Origin: Calidithermus roseus
GTDB lineage: Bacteria; Deinococcota; Deinococci; Deinococcales; Thermaceae
NCBI RefSeq assembly: GCF_003574095.1
Contig: NZ_QWLA01000017.1
Coordinates: forward strand, 1-50,342
Reading direction: 5' to 3'
Length of the DNA stretch: 50,342 bases
Shown here: positions 39,406 through 47,904 of the stretch, in pieces
Position numbering within the stretch: position 1 is the stretch's first letter
How the letters are laid out: every line of letters starts with the position of its first letter
The notes under the pieces: model-generated
Told to the model about the DNA's origin: nothing
The model's input: the letters and a program-made list of their open reading frames with translations, nothing else
Databases searched by the model: none
Program-made: the position numbers and the translations under genes

Positions 39406-40643
39406 ATCACCCTCCTGTGCGGGGGCAGTCGCAACCGTACCTGGCTGCCCTGGTGCTGCTTTATGATCAGTTCTCCGCCCAGGGCCTGGGCCACCGCTCG
39501 CACCACCCGCAGACCCAGCCCCTCGGGGGCACCCTTGCGGAAACCGGGACCGGTGTCGGTGACCTCGAGCCAGGCCCAGCCATCCTCCAGACCACTCTTG
39601 AGGGTCACGCTGCCCTTTGCGGTGTAGCGCAGGGCGTTGTGTACGAGGTTGTTGAGGGCCTGCTCGAGCAGCCCTACGTCGGCGTAGGTGGGGGCGGGGT
39701 AGGCCTCAAGACAAAGCTCCAGTCCCCGCTCCAACGCCAGCGGCTGAAAGCGGTCGAAGGCTTCGAAGACCATGTCAGCCAGGTCGAGCGGCTGCCCCCG
39801 CACCTCCCCGCTCTCGGCCCGCGAGAGGGCCAGCAGGTTTTGAGCCAGCGTCTCCAGCCGCAAGGCCTCGCGGTGCAGGCGGCTGAGCTGTTCCGAGGGC
39901 ATCTGCCCCCTCAGCCGTGCGGCCTCGAGGCTGGCCCGGAAGGCCGAAAGCGGTGTGCGCAGTTCGTGGGCGGCATAGGCCAAAAACTGCTGCTCCCGTT
40001 CGCGCTGCTCCTTGAGGCGGCCCATCAGGTTGGCGAAGGATCTGGCCAAGGTGGCGGCCTCGTCTTGGCCGGAGGTGCTGGGGATGGCGACTCCCTGCTC
40101 GAAGTGGGCTGCGGCGTGGGCCAGGCGCTCGAGGGGCCGTACGGCCAGCGTGGCGGCTAAGTAGGCCAGCCCCGCCGAGAAGAGCGCCAGCAGCAGAGCG
40201 ATGGGCACGGCGACCTCCACGAAGCGCCCCAGGGTCTCGCGCAACAGCCCCAGTGGCGCGCTGACCTGCACGCTCAGGTCCCCCCGGCTCAGCGTGTATA
40301 CCCGCAACCCCCCGACCTCACTGGGACCCTGCCTACCCAGCATTTGAGCGTCGAAGGGCAGATCAGAGGAGAAGGTGCCCCCCTCCCAGATTTTCTGGCT
40401 ACCACGATAGACCTGGGCCGAGTTGGGGCGGTTGCTTTGGGTGAGTTCATCGGCGATCTCATCAGGGATGCTCTGGCTTTCGAGCGCCGCCCGCAGCACC
40501 ACCCCGGCCTGGAAGCGCAGCTCCTGGTCGAGTTCGGCCAGGCTGCTGCGCTCGAGCACCTGATAGGTCGAGAACAGCCCCAGTCCCAACCCCAGCAGGG
40601 TGAGGCTGAAGGCGATGAGGGCCAGCCGCAGTCGCAAGCTCAT
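39402..40643 (-). CDS. Sensor histidine kinase
   Basis: A membrane sensor kinase of 413 residues: TM1 about residues 8-28, external sensor about 29-147, TM2 about 148-170, HAMP, then the HisKA box with phospho-acceptor His226 (AYAAHELRTPLSAF). The ATPase domain has N-box NNLVHNALRYT and G-box DTGPGF plus GLGLRVVRAVAQALGG. All catalytic motifs are present. It forms a pair with the OmpR-type regulator upstream (73-base gap). The gene downstream encodes an exported transglutaminase-like protein, a possible target or co-sensor. Signal unknown. Confidence 0.92.
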   Translation of the reverse strand: MSLRLRLALIAFSLTLLGLGLGLFSTYQVLERSSLAELDQELRFQAGVVLRAALESQSIPDEIADELTQSNRPNSAQVYRGSQKIWEGGTFSSDLPFDAQMLGRQGPSEVGGLRVYTLSRGDLSVQVSAPLGLLRETLGRFVEVAVPIALLLALFSAGLAYLAATLAVRPLERLAHAAAHFEQGVAIPSTSGQDEAATLARSFANLMGRLKEQREREQQFLAYAAHELRTPLSAFRASLEAARLRGQMPSEQLSRLHREALRLETLAQNLLALSRAESGEVRGQPLDLADMVFEAFDRFQPLALERGLELCLEAYPAPTYADVGLLEQALNNLVHNALRYTAKGSVTLKSGLEDGWAWLEVTDTGPGFRKGAPEGLGLRVVRAVAQALGGELIIKQHQGSQVRLRLPPHRRVI

Positions 40644-40716
40644 GCACGTCCCGTTCGGCCAGGGCTCGAGGGGACAGGGTCTGAGGAGGGGTCAGCCGCC
40701 ATAGCCCCCCAGCCGC

Positions 40717-41373
40717 TCAGTCCCCCATACGGTAACCCATCCCGCGCACGGTCTGGATCACCCCCTCGTAGAGCTTGCGCCGCAGGTTTTTCACGTATAC
40801 GTCGATGAGATTGGAGTCCGACTCGTAGCCTGGCCCCCAGACCCGCTCCAGGATTTCCTCACGGGTGAAGACCCGTCCCGGGCTCAGCGCGAAGAGCTCG
40901 AGCACCTGATATTCTTTGGCTGTCAGCCGCACGGGCTGACCCCGGTAGCGCACCTGGCGTGTCTCGCACACCAGCTCAAGGTCATCCAGCTGAATGCTCT
41001 GCGGCTTAACCTCACCACGTCGGGCCAGCGCTTTGAGCCGGGCGACCAACTCGGCCAGGGCGAAGGGCTTGGGCAGGTAGTCCTCTCCCACCTCGAGACC
41101 CCTCACCCGGTCGGGCACGCTCTCACGGGCGGTGAGGAAGAGGATGGGCTGACGGAAACCCGACTCACGCAGAGCGCGGGCCAACTCGAAGCCTGCCTCC
41201 TGGCCCTCGGGCAGCATCACGTCGAGCAGAATCAGGTCGAAGGACTGCTCCCAGATGACCGCCTCGGCCTGGGTCACCGAGGACACCAGGTACGGCTCAA
41301 AGCCCTGTGCCGCCAGGCTCTCCACCAGGGTCGAGCCCAGGCTGGGCTCGTCCTCCACGATCAACAAGCGCAT
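40717..41373 (-). CDS. OmpR-family response regulator
   Basis: A 218-residue regulator with receiver domain (RLLIVEDEPSLGSTL; phospho-Asp51 in LILLDVMLPEG; Lys in LPKPFAL) and winged-helix DNA-binding domain (LTAKEYQVLELFALSPGRVF, then VYVKNLRRKL). It starts at ATG 41371-41373. TAAAGT lies 5 bases upstream, suggesting a leaderless mRNA. The longer frame adds 13 unrelated residues. It heads the RR-HK-transglutaminase operon, which it may control. Confidence 0.93.
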   Translation of the reverse strand: MRLLIVEDEPSLGSTLVESLAAQGFEPYLVSSVTQAEAVIWEQSFDLILLDVMLPEGQEAGFELARALRESGFRQPILFLTARESVPDRVRGLEVGEDYLPKPFALAELVARLKALARRGEVKPQSIQLDDLELVCETRQVRYRGQPVRLTAKEYQVLELFALSPGRVFTREEILERVWGPGYESDSNLIDVYVKNLRRKLYEGVIQTVRGMGYRMGD

Positions 41374-41378
41374 ATCCA

Positions 41379-41384
41379 ACTTTA
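41379..41384 (-). promoter_or_regulatory. -10 box (TAAAGT) for leaderless response regulator mRNA
   Basis: TAAAGT ends 5 bases before ATG 41373. The inverted repeat TCCTCCCGAGGGGAGGG-like sequence at about 41415-41430 lies upstream. Confidence 0.45.
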
Positions 41385-41458
41385 CTCCCGGGGCAGGTAT
41401 CGTACCTTCCATGACTCCTCCCGAGGGGAGGGTAGGCCCAGGGGGTGAACTCGAGATG

Positions 41459-41487
41459 AAAAACCTCCTGACTGGGGGAGCTTTTTT
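41459..41487. terminator. Terminator with T-runs on both strands
   Basis: CTCC-N8-GGAG hairpin (about 41466-41480) flanked by AAAAAA on the left and CTTTTTT on the right, so each strand ends in a T-run. On the minus strand it would end the PIG-L gene transcript. The stem is short. Confidence 0.45.
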
Positions 41488-41530
41488 CTCTGGCTCGCAA
41501 TAGACTTTCGAAATAGCGTCCCTCTGCCCT

Positions 41531-42475
41531 CTAATCTACATCCGATCGAGAGCTGAACAGCTCGTTTTCCCGCACGAAGGCCAGCAGGAAGCGCGCCAGC
41601 AGCCTCATCTGGGTGGCGTGGGCCCGCAGGGCCTCGAGCTTAGCCCTGCGCTCCTGGGGGCTCAGGGGCAGGCGCTGCCAGGGCAGACCCCTACCCCGCG
41701 GAGCGGGCTCGAGGGGCAGGTCAGGGTGCAGGCCCTTAGGCAGGGGCCACTCCAGCCCGCCGTGCACGATCCAAAAGCGCAGGCGGTCGGCAGGTACCTC
41801 CTGCTGGGCCAGGAGCCCGACGGCACGGTGATCGGGATGGGCGTCCTTCAGAGAGGGAGCCAGCACCAGGGTGGGCCGCACCCGCTCGAGCACCCGCCGG
41901 AAATCCCGTCGCAGTGACTCGCCCGTGTAGGGCGCTCCGGGCGAAAGTGTACCGGAGTAGGGCACGTAGCTCACCCCGGTCAAGCGCGAGCGGTAGGGCG
42001 AACCCCCCGAATGCCAGAGCAGGGCCTCGAGGCCCCGGTCGGGATAGCCCAGGAAGAAGAGGTGGCCTTCGGGTATCCCTAACCGGCGTGCCGCCTGTCG
42101 AGCCTCCTCCATGCGTCGCCGACCCAGCTCGAGCGAGGCCGGGCCCTGCGGCCTGAGGGTGTGTGCGAGCAGGCTGGCATCCCACTCGAAGCCATCGCCG
42201 TTGGTGAACCACAGTACCCAGACCTCTCCTCCACCACGCAGCACCTGCTGGATAGCCCCCGCGCAGCAAAGACTCTCGTCGTCGGGATGGGGCGAGAGCA
42301 CCAGCATCCGTTCATTCAGCAGAGTGATCTGGGGCAGGTGGCTCACGCTGCGGCGATAATAGAGGCCGTACCCCCAAGCGAAGATCCCGGGGGCGTTGAT
42401 CACCACGAAGACCACGAGCAAGGTTGTGAGCAAGATGTAACGTTTCCTGAAGCGCCGACGCACGAACCCCATCAT
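41531..42475 (-). CDS. PIG-L/LmbE family deacetylase, membrane-anchored
   Basis: A zinc N-acetylglucosamine deacetylase-like protein (PIG-L/MshB family) of about 315 residues. The N-terminal helix YILLTTLLVVFVVINAPGIF anchors it. Zinc motifs: SPHPDDESLCCAG (His, Asp-Asp) and KDAHPDHRAVG (His), plus FTNGDGFEW. The start is ATG 42473-42475 or the next ATG 42470-42472. Either way it touches or overlaps the divergent GNAT start. It probably acts on surface or thiol-type amino-sugar conjugates; substrate unknown. Confidence 0.87.
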   Translation of the reverse strand: MMGFVRRRFRKRYILLTTLLVVFVVINAPGIFAWGYGLYYRRSVSHLPQITLLNERMLVLSPHPDDESLCCAGAIQQVLRGGGEVWVLWFTNGDGFEWDASLLAHTLRPQGPASLELGRRRMEEARQAARRLGIPEGHLFFLGYPDRGLEALLWHSGGSPYRSRLTGVSYVPYSGTLSPGAPYTGESLRRDFRRVLERVRPTLVLAPSLKDAHPDHRAVGLLAQQEVPADRLRFWIVHGGLEWPLPKGLHPDLPLEPAPRGRGLPWQRLPLSPQERRAKLEALRAHATQMRLLARFLLAFVRENELFSSRSDVD

Positions 42476-43100
42476 GGCCGAAATTCGTGAAGCCCGCATG
42501 GAAGACCTCGAGGCCCTGAGCCACATCGCCTACGCCACCGGCTTCTTCGGTGAAAGCGCCCGGCGCTTCTTCCCCGATTTCACCCTCTTCACCGACCTCT
42601 GGGTGCGGCCATACCTCAGCGCGGTGGGCTATGGCAACTTCCTGGCCCTCCAGGGGGGTGTGCCGGTGGGCTACATCCTGGGCACGGCCCATTTGAGGGC
42701 CTACCAGCGCCACATGCTCGGGAGTGTGCCCTGGCTGCTGGGCCGGGCCTTGCAGGGCCGATACCCCTACCTGGGATCCTCACTGGCCTACCTCCTGCGC
42801 ATGGCCCGCTACCCCACACCCCACGCCCCCATCGACCTCTATCCCGCTCAGTTGCACATCAACCTGCTGCCCCAGGCGCGGGGGGCAGGGTTAGGGCAGG
42901 CGCTGCTGAACGCCCACCTCGAGGCCTTACGCGGGCGGGGGGTGCGAGGGGTGCAGCTTTCGACCACGCGGGAAAACCAGGCGGCAATGCGACTGTATGA
43001 ACGAACGGGGTTTCGGGTCTACTGCGAGGCCAAAAGCCCCCTATGGCAACCCTGGCTGGGGCGCGAGGCTGTGCACGTGGTAATGGTGAAGGAGATCTGA
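42474..43100 (+). CDS. GNAT family N-acetyltransferase
   Basis: A 208-residue acetyltransferase. The acetyl-CoA loop is in LLPQARGAGLGQALLNAHLE (about residues 131-150; RGAGLG loop), and the C-terminal motif is NQAAMRLYERTGFRVY. It starts at ATG 42474 (MAEIREARMEDLEAL is a standard GNAT opening); no ribosome-binding site. Divergent from the PIG-L gene with overlapping start codons, and coupled (ATGA) to the DUF421 gene after it. Target unknown; an amino-sugar substrate would suit the PIG-L neighbour but is speculative. Confidence 0.88.
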   Translation: MAEIREARMEDLEALSHIAYATGFFGESARRFFPDFTLFTDLWVRPYLSAVGYGNFLALQGGVPVGYILGTAHLRAYQRHMLGSVPWLLGRALQGRYPYLGSSLAYLLRMARYPTPHAPIDLYPAQLHINLLPQARGAGLGQALLNAHLEALRGRGVRGVQLSTTRENQAAMRLYERTGFRVYCEAKSPLWQPWLGREAVHVVMVKEI

Positions 43101-43618
43101 TGAGCGAAGCGCTCAAACTGGCCCTGGGCGAGGGTGTGACACTGCTGTTCACCGTCTTGCGGGTGGCGCTGGTCTACGTGGTGCTGCTTTTGCTGCTGCG
43201 GCTGGCCGGCAAGCGCACCCTGGGTCAGATGACCCCCTTCGACCTGCTCACCCTGCTGCTGCTGTCCAATGCGGTGCAAAACGCCATGATCGGCCCTGAC
43301 AACAGCCTCACCGGCGGCCTGCTGGCGGCGATCATTCTGCTGTTGCTCAACCGCATCGTGGCTAAAAGTCCCCTACGACAGAGCCTCGAGGGCTCCCCCA
43401 CCATCCTCATCCGGAATGGCCAGCTCCTCCCCGAGGCCCTGCGGCGTGAGGGGATCAATCCGCTTGAGCTCGAGGCCGCCCTGCGCGAGCATGGCGTGAG
43501 TACACCCGAGCAGGTGGCCTCGGCGGTACTGGAGATCGACGGCACCATCTCGGTGGTGCCGATGAAGGAACACACCGTACGCAAGGTGCGCCACGTCAAA
43601 TCAAGCCGCAATCGCTGA
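43100..43618 (+). CDS. DUF421 (YetF-like) membrane protein
   Basis: A 172-residue DUF421 protein. Three N-terminal helices with LRLAGKRTLGQMTPFDLLTL (about residues 33-52), then a cytoplasmic domain with SPTILIRNGQLLPEALRREG and the C-terminal DGTISVVPM signature. YetF-type proteins occur in many bacteria; the function is unsettled. ATG 43100 overlaps the GNAT stop, with GGAG upstream. A GAAGGCA/TGCCTTC inverted repeat follows (about 43671-43696). Confidence 0.88.
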   Translation: MSEALKLALGEGVTLLFTVLRVALVYVVLLLLLRLAGKRTLGQMTPFDLLTLLLLSNAVQNAMIGPDNSLTGGLLAAIILLLLNRIVAKSPLRQSLEGSPTILIRNGQLLPEALRREGINPLELEAALREHGVSTPEQVASAVLEIDGTISVVPMKEHTVRKVRHVKSSRNR

Positions 43619-43720
43619 GGGCTACACAACCATCGATGATCTCGGCAAGAAATCCGAATTTCATCTTTCTGAAGGCAAAAACTTCATTCTGCCTTCACAC
43701 TGCTGACCCACAGTATCGCC

Positions 43721-43744
43721 CGTGATCGCTCGAGCAGGATCACG
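43721..43744. promoter_or_regulatory. Inverted repeat before the ComEA-like gene
   Basis: CGTGATC (43721-43727) and GATCACG (43738-43744) around an inner GCTCGAGC palindrome, ending 15 bases before ATG 43760. Operator or mRNA hairpin. The ribosome-binding site AAAGGAGGGCAGT follows immediately. Confidence 0.4.
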
Positions 43745-43759
43745 GAAAAGGAGGGCAGT

Positions 43760-44071
43760 ATGAACCTGAAGAAGTCCTTGGGTCTGGCTCTGGCCGCGCT
43801 GGCGGTGGTGGGGGGCTCGTTGGGGGCCTTCGCCGCCTCGGGGAGCACGACGACCATAGGCAAGGCCACCGTAGCCACCAAAATCGCCCCCGTGCACATC
43901 AACACCGCTACTCTGGCCCAGCTCGAGACCCTTCCCGGCATCGGCCCCAAGCTGGCCCAGGAGATCATCAAGCACCGGCCTTACAAGAGTGCCCGGGATC
44001 TACAGAGCAAAGTCAAAGGCATCGGCCCCACGCTCTGGAAGAAGATCGCCCCCTACGTGCTGTTCAACTGA
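43760..44071 (+). CDS. ComEA-like helix-hairpin-helix DNA-binding protein
   Basis: A 103-residue exported protein: signal peptide (MNLKKSLGLALAALAVVGGS), short linker, and a C-terminal double helix-hairpin-helix, VHINTATLAQLETLPGIGPK and LQSKVKGIGPTLWKKIAPYV. This is the ComEA DNA-receptor layout for transformation, but without the usual N-terminal SLBB domain, so it could also be a general HhH protein. Strong AAGGAGG ribosome-binding site. Monocistronic, or with tatA after the hairpin at 44086. Confidence 0.82.
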   Translation: MNLKKSLGLALAALAVVGGSLGAFAASGSTTTIGKATVATKIAPVHINTATLAQLETLPGIGPKLAQEIIKHRPYKSARDLQSKVKGIGPTLWKKIAPYVLFN

Positions 44072-44085
44072 GAGCGGAGGGTGAA

Positions 44086-44117
44086 GCGCCATGGCGGGCC
44101 ATAGCCCGCCATGGCGC
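44086..44117 (+). terminator. Strong hairpin between the ComEA-like gene and tatA
   Basis: A perfect 14-bp stem (44086-44099 with 44104-44117), loop CATA, starting 15 bases after the ComEA-like stop. No T-run. It ends 14 bases before the tatA ATG, so it may terminate, attenuate or protect the upstream mRNA. Confidence 0.6.
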
Positions 44118-44131
44118 AGGATGGGAAAGAC

Positions 44132-44311
44132 ATGAACCTCGGTTTCCCCGAACTCGCCATCATCCTGCTGGTGGTGCTGCTCCTCTTTGGTCCGCGCAAG
44201 CTTCCCGAGCTGGCCCGCGGCCTGGGGGAGGCCATCCGGGAGTTCAAAAAGGGAGCCAGCGCCATCCGCGAAGACCTCGAGGACGGCTCGAGCCCGCGAA
44301 AACCTGGGTAG
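44132..44311 (+). CDS. tatA: Twin-arginine translocase subunit TatA/E
   Basis: A 59-residue TatA-family protein: short N-terminal transmembrane helix FPELAIILLVVLLLFGPRKL (residues 5-24, with the family's FG-P-KLP hinge), amphipathic helix LARGLGEAIREFKKG, and a short charged tail. It forms the pore of the Tat export pathway, which would serve the DUF2271 Tat signal seen in this window. It starts at ATG 44132 after GATGGGAAAGA; the upstream ATG at 44111 is inside the hairpin and adds seven unrelated residues. No tatC nearby. Confidence 0.9.
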   Translation: MNLGFPELAIILLVVLLLFGPRKLPELARGLGEAIREFKKGASAIREDLEDGSSPRKPG

Positions 44312-44520
44312 ATGTCAATGAACGCCTCGTCAGGGATTTTCGCACAGAGAGGAGCGCGAGCAGCCCCAATGGAAGATACGGGTAGTTACAGTTCCAAGCC
44401 GAGTCCTCCTGGGGGTTGCGCTCTGCCCTGAACCCGCAGGATTCAGCCTCCTCGAGGATACGGCGTCCCCGAGGAGGTCTTCATGTTATTTCTGAAGCAA
44501 TCTGGGCCGGGGGTGCGCCC
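44312..44520 (+). other. Structured leader of the ABC importer genes
   Basis: 209 bases before the permease. The hairpin CCTCCTCG/CGAGGAGG (44447-44454 with 44470-44477) is followed by a T-richer stretch, and a second inverted repeat (GGGTT with AACCC, about 44412-44435) precedes it. It may be an attenuator or RNA regulatory leader. I could not match it to a known riboswitch class. No gene seen. Confidence 0.4.
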
Positions 44521-46536
44521 ATGAGGCGCTTGTTCCCTTCCCCCGATTCCCTGCGACCTCGCGCCCCCTTCTCCCGCTGGGATCTGGTGGTGATCCCCGG
44601 CATCCTGGTGCTGCTCTCGCTGCTCACGGTGGCGCTGGAGGGGGCCACCCAACCCTTTGGCCCCCGCTCACCCGACCTCACCGTGAGCCTCGAGCCGGTC
44701 TATCTGCCCTACTACAGCCTGCGCAGTTTGCTCAGGATGCTGCTGGCCATCCTGCTTTCGCTTTCGTTCACCTTCGTCTACGGCAGCATCGCCGCGAAAG
44801 TGCCGCGCAGCGAGCGCGTGCTTATCGCCCTTCTCGACTTCTTGCAGTCGCTGCCTATCCTGGGCTTTCTCACTGCGAGCACCGCGATCTTCGTGGGGCT
44901 GTTCCGGGGCAGCCTGTTCGGCCTCGAGGCGGCCAGTATCTTCGCCATCTTCACTTCGCAGGTCTGGAACATGACCTTTAGCTTCTACAGCGCGCTCAAG
45001 ACCGTTCCCAAGGAACTTGTGGAAGCCGCGGCCATGCTGCGGCTCTCGCCCTGGCAGCGCCTCTGGAAGCTCGAGGTGCCCTACGCCATGCCGGGTCTGG
45101 TCTGGAACGCCATGATGTCGGTCTCGGGAGGTTGGTTCTTCGTGGTGGCCTCGGAGGTGATCAGCGTGGCGGGGCGCGAGCGGGAGCAGTATTTGCCGGG
45201 GGTGGGCTCCTACATCGCCTTGGCTATCCAGCAGGCTGATGTCCGCGCCATGATCTGGGCGGGGATCAGCCTCTTTCTGCTGGTGCTGCTGTACGACCAG
45301 CTCTTCTTCCGCCCTGTCGTGGCCTGGGCCGAGAAGTTCAGGCTCGAGCAATCCGGGGCCGCCAACACGGCCCGGTCGTGGGTGCTGACCCTGCTCCAGC
45401 GGGCCCGGCTAACCCAGCGCATCGCCCGGCTGCCCGCCGCCTTGTGGGAGTGGCTGTGGCTGTGCTCGGCACGGTTCAGCCGAGTGGGAAGCGCCCTGGA
45501 GGGCAGATTGACGCGGCGGCGCAGGGAGCGTCTGGCTGACCTCGGCTTCAACCTGGGGCTGGCTGTGGCCTCGCTCAGCCTGCTAGGGGTATTGCTAAGC
45601 TACTTGTTTGGCCCCGGCTTGGGTTTTCAGGGAGGGCGAATGCTGCAGCCCAACCCGAACCTCAACCGCAACTTTTCTCCCGAGCTTGCCCGGCGCTTTG
45701 CCTCTTTGGGCATCGCTCCAGGAGCCGATCGGACCGTATGGCTTTCCCAGCTCTGTGCTGCGAGCCAGGGAGGTCAGGTGGTGCGCGAGGAAATGCGGAC
45801 TTTGTTGCACGAGCCGGAGGTGGGGGCTCCAGCTAACTTGGTTGAAGCCTGCTCACGACCTTTGGCCCCCACCGGCAAGGTAGCTTGGCCGGAGGTGTGG
45901 GAAGTGCTCAAATACGGGCTATGCACCATGCTACGGGTCAGCGCGATGGTGCTGCTGGCCGCTTGCTTGTGGACCCCCATCGGGGTATACGTCGGCCTGC
46001 GGCCTACAGTCGCCCAGTGGGCGCAGCCCCTGGCCCAGTTCGGCGCAGCCTTTCCCGCCAATCTGCTCTTTCCCCTCTTCGTCGTGGCCCTCGCCAACCT
46101 CAGGCTCAACCCCGAGTTCTGGCTTTCCCCATTGATGGTGCTGGGCACCCAGTGGTACCTGCTCTTCAACGTGGTGGCTGCAGCCATGACCCTCCCCAAC
46201 GATCTCAAGGAGGCCGCCCGGATGCACGGGCTCTCTGGCTGGGCCTGGTGGCGGCGGCTCGTCCTCCCAGCCACCTTCCCAGCCCTGGTGACCGGAGGCA
46301 TCACCGCCGCGGGGGGTAGCTGGAACGCCAGCATCGTGGCCGAACGGGTGAGCTGGGGCAGCACCACCCTGGTCGCCACTGGCTTAGGAGCCTACATCGC
46401 CCACTGGAGCACCGGCGCCTTCAACCCCCACGTGGGGCTGGGAATGCTGGTGATGGGTTTGCTGGTGCTGGCCTACAACCGGCTCCTCTGGCAGCCACTG
46501 TACCGACTGGCCGAGGAGCGCTACCGCCTTGACTGA
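44521..46536 (+). CDS. Fused twin ABC permease (nitrate/sulfonate-like)
   Basis: A 671-residue membrane protein made of two tandem BPD_transp_1 permease domains in one chain, each with an EAA-type loop: KELVEAAAMLRLSPWQRLWK (about residues 162-181) and DLKEAARMHGLSGWAWWRRL (about 560-580). About 12 helices in total. The linker (about 290-370) is basic. Belongs to the family that pairs with ATPases carrying an AAA-associated C-terminal domain. It starts at ATG 44521; ribosome-binding site weak (GGGCCGGGGG). No substrate-binding protein lies beside it, so the substrate is unknown. Confidence 0.85.
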   Translation: MRRLFPSPDSLRPRAPFSRWDLVVIPGILVLLSLLTVALEGATQPFGPRSPDLTVSLEPVYLPYYSLRSLLRMLLAILLSLSFTFVYGSIAAKVPRSERVLIALLDFLQSLPILGFLTASTAIFVGLFRGSLFGLEAASIFAIFTSQVWNMTFSFYSALKTVPKELVEAAAMLRLSPWQRLWKLEVPYAMPGLVWNAMMSVSGGWFFVVASEVISVAGREREQYLPGVGSYIALAIQQADVRAMIWAGISLFLLVLLYDQLFFRPVVAWAEKFRLEQSGAANTARSWVLTLLQRARLTQRIARLPAALWEWLWLCSARFSRVGSALEGRLTRRRRERLADLGFNLGLAVASLSLLGVLLSYLFGPGLGFQGGRMLQPNPNLNRNFSPELARRFASLGIAPGADRTVWLSQLCAASQGGQVVREEMRTLLHEPEVGAPANLVEACSRPLAPTGKVAWPEVWEVLKYGLCTMLRVSAMVLLAACLWTPIGVYVGLRPTVAQWAQPLAQFGAAFPANLLFPLFVVALANLRLNPEFWLSPLMVLGTQWYLLFNVVAAAMTLPNDLKEAARMHGLSGWAWWRRLVLPATFPALVTGGITAAGGSWNASIVAERVSWGSTTLVATGLGAYIAHWSTGAFNPHVGLGMLVMGLLVLAYNRLLWQPLYRLAEERYRLD

Positions 46537-46567
46537 AGATGCCCATTAGCCCTGGAAAGGAGCCCCT

Positions 46568-47863
46568 ATGCAGAGCATCCTCAGCGCCACTCACCTGACC
46601 AAGAGTTTCAGCACCCCCGAGGGCAGGCCTTTCACGGTTCTCGACGACATCGACCTCGAGCTGAAGGAGGGCGAGATCGTAGCTCTGCTGGGCCGCAGCG
46701 GCTCGGGCAAGAGCACCCTGCTGCGCTGCCTGAGCGGCCTCGTCCGGCCCTCCTGGGGGGAAGTGCGCTACCGGGGCCAGCGCGTGAAGGGGCCGATGCC
46801 CGGCATGGCTATGGTCTTCCAGAACTTCGCTTTGTTCCCCTGGCTTACTGTGCAGCAGAACGTGGAGCTGGGTCTGGAGGCCATGGGCGTCCCCGCCCCC
46901 CAGCGCCGCCGCCGCGCGCTGGAAGTCATCGACCTCATCGGGCTGGATGGCTTCGAAAAAGCCTTCCCCAAGGAACTTTCCGGTGGGATGCGCCAGCGGG
47001 TAGGCTTTGCCCGCGCCCTGGTGACCAACCCTGACATTCTGTTCATGGATGAACCCTTCAGCGCGTTGGACGTGCTCACCGCCGAGAGCCTGCGGGACGA
47101 GTTGCTGGAATTGTGGAGCGAGCGACGCATTCCCACCAGGAGCATTCTCCTGGTAACCCACAACATCGAAGAGGCAGTCCTGCTGGCCGACCGCATCCTG
47201 GTGCTTTCGGCCAATCCTGGGCGCCTAATGGCCGAGGTCACCGTGCCGCTGCCTTACCCGCGCAAGCGGGAGCACCCGGTCTTTGTCGAGCGGGTGGAGC
47301 AGGTCTATCGGATCCTGACCACCCGTCCTGGGCTCGAGCAGCCCCCCGCCGAGGCCATCGGCATAGGCCACCGCCTACCCAGGGCCCCCATTGGGGCGCT
47401 GGAGGGGCTTTTGGAGCGGGTGGCCGAGGGTCCCGGCTTTGGCCGGGAAGACCTGTCCAAGCTAGCCGGGGAGATGCAGCTCGAGGTAGACGAACTCTTC
47501 CCCCTGCTCGACGCCGCCGAGTTGCTGGGGCTGGCGGTGGTGCAGGAGGGAGACATCCGCCTCAGCCCGCTGGGTCAGCGCTTTGCCGCAGCCTCCTCCA
47601 ATACCCGCAAGAAGATCTTCGCTGAACGCATGCTGCTGAGTGTCCCGCTGGTAGGGCACATTCACCGCGTGCTCCAGACCCGTCCCAATGGGCGGGCTCC
47701 CGAGGAGCGCTTCGTGCGCGAGCTGGAGGACTATATGCCCACCGAGGAGGCCCTTGCGGTGCTAGCCATCGCCATCGACTGGGGCCGATATGCCGAACTC
47801 TTCGAGTATGACTACAATGCTGGGGTGCTCTATGGCGAGGGGGCGCCGAGTCCCGGGACTTAA
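46568..47863 (+). CDS. ABC transporter ATPase with C-terminal AAA-associated domain
   Basis: A 431-residue ATPase. Nitrate/sulfonate/taurine-type ATP-binding half: Walker A LLGRSGSGKS (about residues 40-49), Q-loop FQNFALFPWL, signature LSGGMRQRVG (about 136-145), Walker B DILFMDEPFSALD, H-loop LLVTHNIEEA. Residues about 260-431 are the AAA-associated C-terminal domain, seen in a subgroup of these transporters and possibly regulatory. ATG 46568 follows GGAAAGGAGCCCC, 31 bases after the permease. The two genes make a minimal importer without a visible binding protein. Confidence 0.92.
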   Translation: MQSILSATHLTKSFSTPEGRPFTVLDDIDLELKEGEIVALLGRSGSGKSTLLRCLSGLVRPSWGEVRYRGQRVKGPMPGMAMVFQNFALFPWLTVQQNVELGLEAMGVPAPQRRRRALEVIDLIGLDGFEKAFPKELSGGMRQRVGFARALVTNPDILFMDEPFSALDVLTAESLRDELLELWSERRIPTRSILLVTHNIEEAVLLADRILVLSANPGRLMAEVTVPLPYPRKREHPVFVERVEQVYRILTTRPGLEQPPAEAIGIGHRLPRAPIGALEGLLERVAEGPGFGREDLSKLAGEMQLEVDELFPLLDAAELLGLAVVQEGDIRLSPLGQRFAAASSNTRKKIFAERMLLSVPLVGHIHRVLQTRPNGRAPEERFVRELEDYMPTEEALAVLAIAIDWGRYAELFEYDYNAGVLYGEGAPSPGT

Positions 47864-47904
47864 AGCCAAGCAGCTCCTGGAGCCAGCAGGCGGCCTGAAT
47901 GGAG

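Noticed and set aside
44312-44520. A known riboswitch (ykkC, M-box or yybP-ykoY) in the ABC leader
   Set aside because: I compared the remembered consensus cores and none is present. Kept only as a structured leader.
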